Shown piece by piece: positions 1-4,466 of a stretch of DNA of 8,355 nt. The translations under genes and the position numbers were made by a program. Location of the stretch: NCBI GenBank assembly GCA_020430865.1, contig JAGQIY010000327.1, positions 1-8,355 on the forward strand, in the 5' to 3' direction. The stretch comes from Myxococcales bacterium. GTDB taxonomy: Bacteria > Myxococcota > Polyangia > Polyangiales > Polyangiaceae. Within the stretch, counting starts at the first letter, position 1. The number at the start of each line of letters is the position of its first letter. The notes below the pieces were generated by a model. The model did not search any database, was not told the DNA's origin, and worked only from the letters and a program-made list of their open reading frames with translations.

Positions 1-38
1 CTTTCCTCTGATTCTATCCCAACAAGCTCGACTCCGCC

Positions 39-386
39 CTACACCAACCCCCCTCGGCTGTATGGGGGGCGATTGAGACTCAGCGAGCCCCCCAGCTTGT
101 TCTGGAGCACGCGCTCGACGGTGCTCCAGAGCTCATCACCCGACTTCGCGGCGACCCACGCCTCGCCCGTCCAGTCGAAGTGCCAGGCGGTGCGCTCCGC
201 GGCCATCCAGATCTGCCGCGCAGCGCGGTGGCTGTTGATCACGTACTCGGCGTCATCGTCGAAGCACAGCGTGAGGATGTCTCCGGACAGCTCGCACTCG
301 AGGCGGTCATCTTCGATCGTATCCAGTGCGTTCACCAGGCGCTTCAGCTCGGGGAACGCGAGGGCTTCGTACTCGGCTTCTTCCAT
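39..386 (-). CDS. cyaY: CyaY, bacterial frataxin (iron donor / Fe-S assembly regulator)
   Basis: A 115-residue protein that can be aligned by eye over nearly its full length with E. coli CyaY (106 residues). It has an acidic first helix (MEEAEYEALAF...LDTIEDD), then a first strand pair (LECELSGDILTLCFDD), then the frataxin signature: VINSH...RQIWMAAE followed by AWHFDWTGEAWV, and the last helix GDELWSTVERVL. The Trp in QIW and the Trp/His in AWHF match E. coli QVWLA and GYHFD. Frataxins bind iron weakly through acidic residues of the first helix and strand and modulate IscS/IscU Fe-S cluster assembly in the cytoplasm; the acidic cluster is present. About 12-14 residues after the fold (NRPPYSRGGLV end) are an extension of unknown role. 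The ATG at 384-386 has no Shine-Dalgarno sequence, but a TGC-TAGAAC extended -10 element ends 9 nt upstream, suggesting leaderless translation. The gene lies alone behind a terminator-like stem, so it is probably a single-gene unit. Family identity is strong; the start is well supported. Confidence 0.94.
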   Translation of the reverse strand: MEEAEYEALAFPELKRLVNALDTIEDDRLECELSGDILTLCFDDDAEYVINSHRAARQIWMAAERTAWHFDWTGEAWVAAKSGDELWSTVERVLQNKLGGSLSLNRPPYSRGGLV

Positions 387-395
387 GGCTTGGCT

Positions 396-404
396 GTTCT
401 AGCA
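396..404 (-). promoter_or_regulatory. Candidate extended -10 promoter of cyaY
   Basis: Read on the minus strand the bases are TGC TAGAAC, an extended -10 (TGN plus TAGAAC, compare TATAAT). A possible -35, TTGCGT at 421-426, is separated by 19 nt, longer than ideal; the extended -10 may compensate. Transcription would start about 388-389, only 2-3 nt before the cyaY ATG at 386. The site lies just downstream of the terminator-like stem at 428-459, which makes an independent promoter here reasonable. It is inferred from the sequence only. Confidence 0.4.
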
Positions 405-427
405 GGGTGTTGAAACACAAACGCAAG

Positions 428-459
428 AACGCGCTCGGGGGGACTCCGCCGAGCGCGTT
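428..459 (-). terminator. Rho-independent-type terminator after the Cys-rich lipoprotein gene
   Basis: A perfect 11-bp stem, AACGCGCTCGG (428-438) with CCGAGCGCGTT (449-459), encloses a 10-nt loop. On the minus strand the stem is followed by CTTGCGTTTGTGTTTC, with 9 T in 16 bases. On the plus strand no T-run follows, so the orientation matches the lipoprotein gene, whose stop codon is 34 nt upstream. The T-run is interrupted, so efficiency may be moderate. Confidence 0.65.
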
Positions 460-493
460 TCGGGTGCGTGGGATGGGCGAGGCTACCCGCGGC

Positions 494-907
494 TCACTGC
501 CCACCCATGGCGGGCACGCAGAGCGGAGCGGTGCACTGGAAGCCGGCCTGGCAGTCGTCGTTGGTCTGACAGGGCCACGCGCACTTGCCAACCGTCATGT
601 TGCACTTGTGAGAGAGGCAGGTGGCGTCCGACTGACAGGGCAGTCCCTGAGGGCTGGGGTTGCCATAGGTCGCCGTCGCGGTCGGGTAGGCGGTGGCGGT
701 CGGATACGCCGTCGCGGTGGGGTACGCCGTCCCCTGAGGATATGCGGTGCCCTGGGGGTAGGCGGTCGCGGTTGGCTGCCCGTAGTATCCTGGCTGCTGT
801 TGATACTGGTTCGCCGGCGGCTCTTCCTCTTCCTTCTTGCGGCACGCGCTGGCCAGGAAAGCGGGGACGACGGCGGTGAGGACGACGATTAAGGCAGCTC
901 TACGCAT
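494..907 (-). CDS. Small Cys-rich lipoprotein with P-[TQ]-[AG]-T-A-Y repeats
   Basis: A 137-residue protein of unrecognised specific function. Residues 1-21 are a signal peptide (MRRAALIVVLTAVVPAFLASA) ending in an ASA-C lipobox-like site, with Cys22 as the predicted lipidated residue. The mature chain starts with a highly charged RKKEEEE stretch. Next comes a Gln/Tyr-rich segment (31-44), and residues 45-80 are six consecutive 6-residue units of the form P-[TQ]-[AG]-T-A-Y, probably an extended linker. Residues 91-130 contain eight cysteines (91, 97, 102, 109, 113, 119, 125, 130) in a pattern like CxxxxxC...CxxNxxC, resembling the small disulfide-rich modules (Dickkopf/EB-like) common in myxobacterial surface proteins. 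This suggests a globular, disulfide-stabilised domain held off the membrane by a flexible spacer. The start is supported by AGGAG 7 nt upstream. The gene is monocistronic: a terminator-like stem follows it and a divergent gap precedes it. Membrane anchoring is well supported; binding partner unknown. Confidence 0.88.
   Translation of the reverse strand: MRRAALIVVLTAVVPAFLASACRKKEEEEPPANQYQQQPGYYGQPTATAYPQGTAYPQGTAYPTATAYPTATAYPTATATYGNPSPQGLPCQSDATCLSHKCNMTVGKCAWPCQTNDDCQAGFQCTAPLCVPAMGGQ
668..775 (-). repeat. Six 18-bp in-frame tandem repeats within the lipoprotein gene
   Basis: The 108 bp encode residues 45-80 of the lipoprotein as PTATAY, PQGTAY, PQGTAY, PTATAY, PTATAY, PTATAT, the last followed by Tyr. 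Copies differ at many third codon positions (for example Tyr as TAC or TAT, Pro as CCA, CCC, CCT or CCG) while the peptide is nearly constant. That suggests the peptide pattern is kept by selection and the copies are not freshly duplicated. Because units are 18 bp, gain or loss of a copy would keep the reading frame. Confidence 0.85.
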
Positions 908-914
908 GGGGTAT

Positions 915-919
915 CTCCT
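915..919 (-). promoter_or_regulatory. Ribosome binding site AGGAG of the Cys-rich lipoprotein
   Basis: Minus-strand AGGAG is separated by 7 nt from the ATG at 905-907. It is the clearest Shine-Dalgarno sequence in the window, and it fixes the start of the signal peptide. Confidence 0.8.
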
Positions 920-999
920 AAGTCGAGCGTCTTACCGCGATTTGCGGTGGTTTGCCGGACTTTTTTCTGGGTCGCGGCAAGCCGGGCTCTGTTCTTTGA

Positions 1000-1143
1000 C
1001 GTGGAAACCAGACGTTCATTCGGGAATTCCTGATCGGCGCCAACCGCTGGGGCGCGAACTTCCGGTTCCACGACAGCAAGCTCGGGCGGCCACGGTGTTG
1101 GCTGGTGGCGCGTTCGCGTCCCACGCTGGGACGCTTGCTGTGA
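1000..1143 (+). pseudogene. Possible gene remnant (47-codon coding-like fragment, no start)
   Basis: Between TGA at 997-999 and TGA at 1141-1143 one plus-strand frame reads, in part, FIREFLIGANRWGANFRF and then HDSKLGRPRCWLVARSRP. From Phe at 1015 onward, 35 of 42 codons end in G or C, with an unbroken run of about 20 such codons from CTG (1030) to CGG (about 1090). The residue mix is that of a folded protein (Trp, Phe, Ile, Asp, Asn) and not the Arg/Pro/Ser mix usual for shadow frames here. There is no ATG, GTG or TTG near its beginning, and the frame upstream is closed. It could be the tail of a decayed gene, a very short protein with a rare start (ATT or CTG), or chance. I do not recognise a family. 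Confidence 0.22.
1116..1134. other. Perfect 8-bp hairpin in the divergent gap
   Basis: GCGTCCCA (1116-1123) is the exact reverse complement of TGGGACGC (1127-1134), with a 3-nt CGC loop. No T-run follows on either strand, so it is a poor intrinsic terminator. It sits at the end of the coding-like fragment, and about 47 bp upstream of the candidate promoter for the plus-strand pair. It might be a protein-binding palindrome or an RNA hairpin; function unknown. Confidence 0.45.
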
Positions 1144-1180
1144 CCTTGGCCGCCGGGCCAGGAGGTCTGAGCGCACTTCG

Positions 1181-1189
1181 TGGTATGCT
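1181..1189 (+). promoter_or_regulatory. Candidate extended -10 promoter of the HEAT-like/metalloprotease pair
   Basis: TGG-TATGCT is an extended -10 (TGN plus TATGCT). No recognisable -35 lies 16-18 bp upstream; the bases there are AGGAGGT-like. Transcription would begin around 1196, giving a leader of roughly 80 nt before the ATG at 1275. It is the best promoter-like match in the region, but support is only sequence resemblance. Confidence 0.3.
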
Positions 1190-1274
1190 TCACTAAGCTG
1201 GTCGAGGAGCGATCGGCTGGGGGCCAGCGTCTCGGTAGTCGGCCGGGGCCAGCGAGATCTGCTCGCCGGTCCCC

Positions 1275-2576
1275 ATGGCTCGAGGCTCCGGCGTTTGCAT
1301 GGGGGTGCGAAGCTTGAGTGGGGCGAACGAGGCGGTGAGCAGCATCGATGGTTCGAGCCCTGGGGCCTCGGAGGCGGCCGCCGTTCGGGTGAACCCCGCC
1401 ATCGCGCTGCGACTCGTCCGAGAGCTGCGGGCTGCGCTCAAGCGTCGCCCCAAGAGCGAGCTTCCGCTTGCAGGGGCACTTCGAGTTTTCGCGCCGTGGT
1501 CCAGCGAGCTTCAGCAAGAGCTGACCCAAGCGCTGATGACCCTGGTGCGTCGCGGCTCCTTCGAGCGCCCGATCTTCGGCAGCGGGATCAGGGCGCTGGC
1601 CGAAGGGGCACCTGAAGTCGCGGCGGACGTGGTCGACGCTGCGCTCGGAAAGGACGGAGCGGGTGGGCTCGCCACGCTGTCGGCTGCGTGTTTCTGCGCG
1701 GATACGCAGATCGGGCCAGGACTGAGTCGCATCGTGGTCGGCAGTCAACCGCACCTCGCCTTCGCGGCGGAGCTTGCCCGGGCGGCGCGCGGTGAGTCGG
1801 ATGGGGGGCTGCTCGGGGGGCTGGCACCAAGGATCAAGGAGAGCCATCGCATCGCTCTGTGTCTGGAGCTGTTGCTGCCGCTCAGCCGAGGCATGCCGCT
1901 GCCCGCAGGCGTCTCGCGGGCGCTCCAGGTCCTGCGCTCGACCGAGCGGCACCTGGGCCGCTGGTTGGTGATGGCCCAGGTGAGCCAGCGGGCCGGCGAT
2001 GTGTCGGTATGCGAGGAGGCCCTGCGCGAGGCCACCGATGGCGCAGTCAGCTCGCGCCCTGCGTGGCTTCTCGTCGCCTGGGCGCTGGGAGCTGCTCTCG
2101 ACGAACCAGTGCGCTTGAACCTGGAGCTGATCGCACGCCTCAGCGACCGACCGAGCGCCGATCGAGACCCGAGCTTTCTGTTCCGGCTCGCGCGCGCCGG
2201 GCGCCCCGAAGCTCGCGCCATGCTGGACACGATGACCGGGGGAGGTCGCCCGAAGGACGCGTTGGGCGTTCGCGCCGCGCTGCGACTGGCGCAGCACTTC
2301 GACGACGGAGCGCAGGCCGAGGCGCGTCGACGCGGCTTGGAAGAACTCGCCGAGGGGAGCGGCAAGGACCCGCTGCGCGCCCTGGCCGTCGCCGCTCTCG
2401 CAGATCTCGGCGCACAGCAGGGCGGCGTGGCATCGGATCTCAGACAGCGCATGCTCGAGCTCCAGCGCTCGAAGACGCTGCGCGCCGCGTGCTGGGCGGG
2501 CCTCGCGGAATGCACGCCCGGTCGTGTGGTTGGGGAGGCCACGTTTCGGCGTCTGGAGTACGGTTGGATTGAATGA
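1275..2576 (+). CDS. Soluble alpha-helical repeat (HEAT/TPR-like) protein, function unknown
   Basis: Up to 433 residues, rich in Ala, Leu, Arg and Glu, with no signal peptide or membrane segment, so probably cytoplasmic. From about residue 40 to the end it looks like a chain of amphipathic helix pairs (for example AIALRLVRELRAALKRR, LQQELTQALMTLVRR, and near the C-terminus DPLRALAVAALADLGAQQ and TLRAACWAGLAECTPGRV). The AL-x-ALxxLG pattern resembles HEAT or armadillo-type repeats, which usually act as protein-binding scaffolds. No catalytic motif is visible. The start is uncertain: an in-frame TAG lies about 40 bp upstream; ATG at 1275, ATG at 1299 and GTG at 1335 all lack a well-spaced Shine-Dalgarno sequence, and the first 35-40 residues look unstructured. 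Its TGA overlaps the next gene's ATG (ATGA), so the two proteins are probably made together. A long open frame on the opposite strand is a shadow. Coding status is good, the family tentative. Confidence 0.8.
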   Translation: MARGSGVCMGVRSLSGANEAVSSIDGSSPGASEAAAVRVNPAIALRLVRELRAALKRRPKSELPLAGALRVFAPWSSELQQELTQALMTLVRRGSFERPIFGSGIRALAEGAPEVAADVVDAALGKDGAGGLATLSAACFCADTQIGPGLSRIVVGSQPHLAFAAELARAARGESDGGLLGGLAPRIKESHRIALCLELLLPLSRGMPLPAGVSRALQVLRSTERHLGRWLVMAQVSQRAGDVSVCEEALREATDGAVSSRPAWLLVAWALGAALDEPVRLNLELIARLSDRPSADRDPSFLFRLARAGRPEARAMLDTMTGGGRPKDALGVRAALRLAQHFDDGAQAEARRRGLEELAEGSGKDPLRALAVAALADLGAQQGGVASDLRQRMLELQRSKTLRAACWAGLAECTPGRVVGEATFRRLEYGWIE

Positions 2577-4393
2577 AGCTGCGACGAATCGTCGGTTGCC
2601 TGCTCCTGTCGGGGATCGCGCTGAGCATCTCGGTGACCGACCGCGCGCGTGCTGCTTCGACGCCCTGGACGGTGTGGGTCGATGACGACGATGACGATGG
2701 CGATGGCCAACCGGATCGAGTTGCCTCCGAGCTGGACACGAGCGGTCTCGATGAGCGCCTGCGGGTCGCCGGCGGGCGCCTCGATCTTGGGGGGGAGGGA
2801 CTCCGGCTCTTCGTCGGCAGCAAGCTAGTCACCAGCAAGGCCTCGCTGCCGCGTTCCAAGCCGGCTCTGATCCAGGCCCGCGCCGTTGGACGCTGGTCGT
2901 TCAGTGTCGACGGAGAATCCCAGCAGGTGACGGCGCTCCGAGCCTACCGCGTCGCGGCGGGGAAGTGGATCGCGCCGCTCTTCGCCAGCGTCAGCCGGGA
3001 GCGGCCCGGGGCGTGGGGCAGCGGCCAGGACCCAGAGGCCTTCGCGGTGGGCGTACGCGCTCCCATGGGCGCGCTGCCGAAGCAGATCTGGCTGCGCAGC
3101 TACTCCCAGACCAAGCGTGAGCTGGACGTCCGAGGGCCGCTCACGCTCCGCCCACGGCCCTGTCCGAGCGCGCAGGCCGAGACGGAGTGTGGGGTGAGCG
3201 AGTCGCTGCGCTTGGTCGCGACGAACGTCGACCGGGCCCACCCGAAGGCAGGCCTCGCCCTGCAGGTGGAGCTTGGCGGACATGTCGAGCTCGGTCTGAG
3301 CGAGCACCCGAGCGACCACTCGGGGAGGCAGGAGCTGCACCTCGTAGCACCTGGCGAGACAGGGAAGACACCCCGAGTGGGCCAGGTCCGACTGCGCGTC
3401 CATGTGCTTCGTCAGGGCGCCGGCGGCTCGCCCGCGGTGGGCGGTACCAGCGAAGGCGCGGAGCGCGTGATGCGACGTGAGCTTCGGGACAGCGCTGCTC
3501 TGTGGAGCCAATGCGGGCTACGCTTCGCGGTCGAGCAACTCAAGGTCGTGGAACCACCCCCGAGCGGGCTGCTCTCGATCGGGTGCGAGCAAGGTGCGAT
3601 GAGCGCTGGAGGTGTGCTGCAGCTGAACGTCGCCGACCGTCCCCTGCAGCTCAGCTGGCCCGCGGGGCTCGACCCGAGGCAGGTGGCAGTAAGGATCCGT
3701 GCGGCAATAGAACGGCTGGGGTTCGCCGTGGAGTTCAGCGACAACGGTCGCAGCGGGTACAGTGACCTGCCGACGGTGGACCTGCTGGTGCGGGACAAAC
3801 AGGGGAAGCTCCTGAGCCTGACTGCGGTCACTGATGGTGAGCGTCCGCGACCACTGAGCAGCGACGCGGGCGTGTCCGTCTGTCTTGGGGAGGTGGCGTT
3901 GCGTGACGGTCTGGATCACTTCGACGATTTCAACGCCAGCAGCGGTACCCTCGAGGAACGCAGCCTGGTCAAGGCTCTCCAGGATGGCGACCCGGCGAGC
4001 ATCGACCTGTTCGTCGTGCCGAGCTTCGCCAGTTCCGGGAGGATCGGCGAGTCGTTCATCTACTCGGCCGGCTCCAGCATGCGCAACGTCTTGATCGTCG
4101 ACCGCGCGGGGATCCGCGCTGGAAGTCGCTCCTACGTGCTGGCTCACGAGCTTGGGCACGTGCTCCTGGACATGCCCGGGCACCCCGACGACTTCGGGGT
4201 CGACGACCCGGGGCGTCTGATGGACTCGGATGCGTCGGAGTCCAGCGTCTTCGGACCGCGACGCTTGAGCCTCGAGGACTGTCGTCGGGTCTGGAGTCAG
4301 AGCGGAGCGGCCGCGCCCCTGCCGCTGATTCAAGAGGTGGCGAGTGGGCTCCCGAAGCAGCTCCTGGTGGAGTCGCCGTCGAGCGACGACTGA
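2573..4393 (+). CDS. Exported putative zinc metalloprotease with Asp-rich calcium-loop-like segment
   Basis: A 606-residue protein. Residues 1-27 form a Sec signal peptide (MKLRR, then VGCLLLSGIALSISV, then ARA before the cleavage site). The early mature region carries DDDDDDGDGQPD (37-48), like the Asp loops of thrombospondin type 3 repeats that bind calcium. The middle (about 65-470) is beta-rich and unrecognised. A catalytic-looking segment follows: VLIVDRAG, then HELGHVLLDMPGH (525-537) with the HExxH zinc motif (His525, Glu526, His529). His537 is the likely third ligand, and RLMD (548-551) may be a Met-turn equivalent. This is near the gluzincin/metzincin theme, but the third His is 8 residues after the second instead of 6 and the usual Gly is absent, so subfamily is open. 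It should act in the periplasm or outside the cell. Start overlaps the previous stop by 4 nt (ATGA) without a strong Shine-Dalgarno sequence, implying coupled translation. A G7 run lies at 2789-2795. Confidence 0.85.
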   Translation: MKLRRIVGCLLLSGIALSISVTDRARAASTPWTVWVDDDDDDGDGQPDRVASELDTSGLDERLRVAGGRLDLGGEGLRLFVGSKLVTSKASLPRSKPALIQARAVGRWSFSVDGESQQVTALRAYRVAAGKWIAPLFASVSRERPGAWGSGQDPEAFAVGVRAPMGALPKQIWLRSYSQTKRELDVRGPLTLRPRPCPSAQAETECGVSESLRLVATNVDRAHPKAGLALQVELGGHVELGLSEHPSDHSGRQELHLVAPGETGKTPRVGQVRLRVHVLRQGAGGSPAVGGTSEGAERVMRRELRDSAALWSQCGLRFAVEQLKVVEPPPSGLLSIGCEQGAMSAGGVLQLNVADRPLQLSWPAGLDPRQVAVRIRAAIERLGFAVEFSDNGRSGYSDLPTVDLLVRDKQGKLLSLTAVTDGERPRPLSSDAGVSVCLGEVALRDGLDHFDDFNASSGTLEERSLVKALQDGDPASIDLFVVPSFASSGRIGESFIYSAGSSMRNVLIVDRAGIRAGSRSYVLAHELGHVLLDMPGHPDDFGVDDPGRLMDSDASESSVFGPRRLSLEDCRRVWSQSGAAAPLPLIQEVASGLPKQLLVESPSSDD

Positions 4394-4466
4394 GCGGACA
4401 CCGCCAAGACAGCAACCGCGATGGTGCACGCAGGGCGATCTCACCCCCAAGAACGGAGCGGGTGGC
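4394..4466. other. Convergent gap between the metalloprotease and IgGFc-binding-like genes
   Basis: Seventy-three bases separate two genes that end toward each other. The only structures seen are a 5-bp stem CACCC (4442-4446) with GGGTG (4460-4464), and a 5-bp GTCGC/GCGAC pair just inside the metalloprotease end (4372-4387). Neither is followed by a T-run, so no terminator is called; termination may be factor-dependent. Confidence 0.5.

Larger units (their letters stand above)
908..1274. other. Divergent intergenic region, 367 bp
   Basis: No complete gene is supported. On the left are the AGGAG site of the lipoprotein gene and the inverted repeat ACCGC-GATTT-GCGGT at 934-948, which would lie in that gene's 5' leader. 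Another inverted repeat, TTGCCG (952-957) with CGGCAA (975-980), encloses a T6 run at 961-966. The middle, 1000-1143, is a 47-codon open frame with strongly coding-like third positions but no usual start codon. It ends at a perfect 8-bp hairpin (1116-1134). On the right, TGG-TATGCT at 1181-1189 is a candidate promoter for the plus-strand pair. No convincing sigma-70 promoter was found for the lipoprotein gene. Confidence 0.6.

Noticed and set aside
442..450. GACTCCGCC shared with positions 30-38 as flanking direct repeats around cyaY
   Set aside because: Only nine GC-rich bases match, the second copy is part of the terminator loop and stem, and no mobile-element gene lies between.
918..2297. 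459-residue open frame on the minus strand opposite the helical-repeat gene
   Set aside because: Its translation is rich in Arg, Gln, His, Pro and Ser with no recognisable domain or signal, and it is fully covered by a plus-strand gene that has protein-like helices and a coupled stop/start with the next gene. It is a GC-bias shadow.
2789..2795. G7 tract in the metalloprotease gene as a phase-variation switch
   Set aside because: Short G runs (G6-G7) are common across this GC-rich window, including two G6 runs near 1804-1820, and the reading frame is intact; nothing else points to phase variation.
4442..4464. Stem CACCC/GGGTG as a bidirectional terminator in the convergent gap
   Set aside because: Only 5 bp with a 13-nt loop and no T-run on either side; too weak to call.
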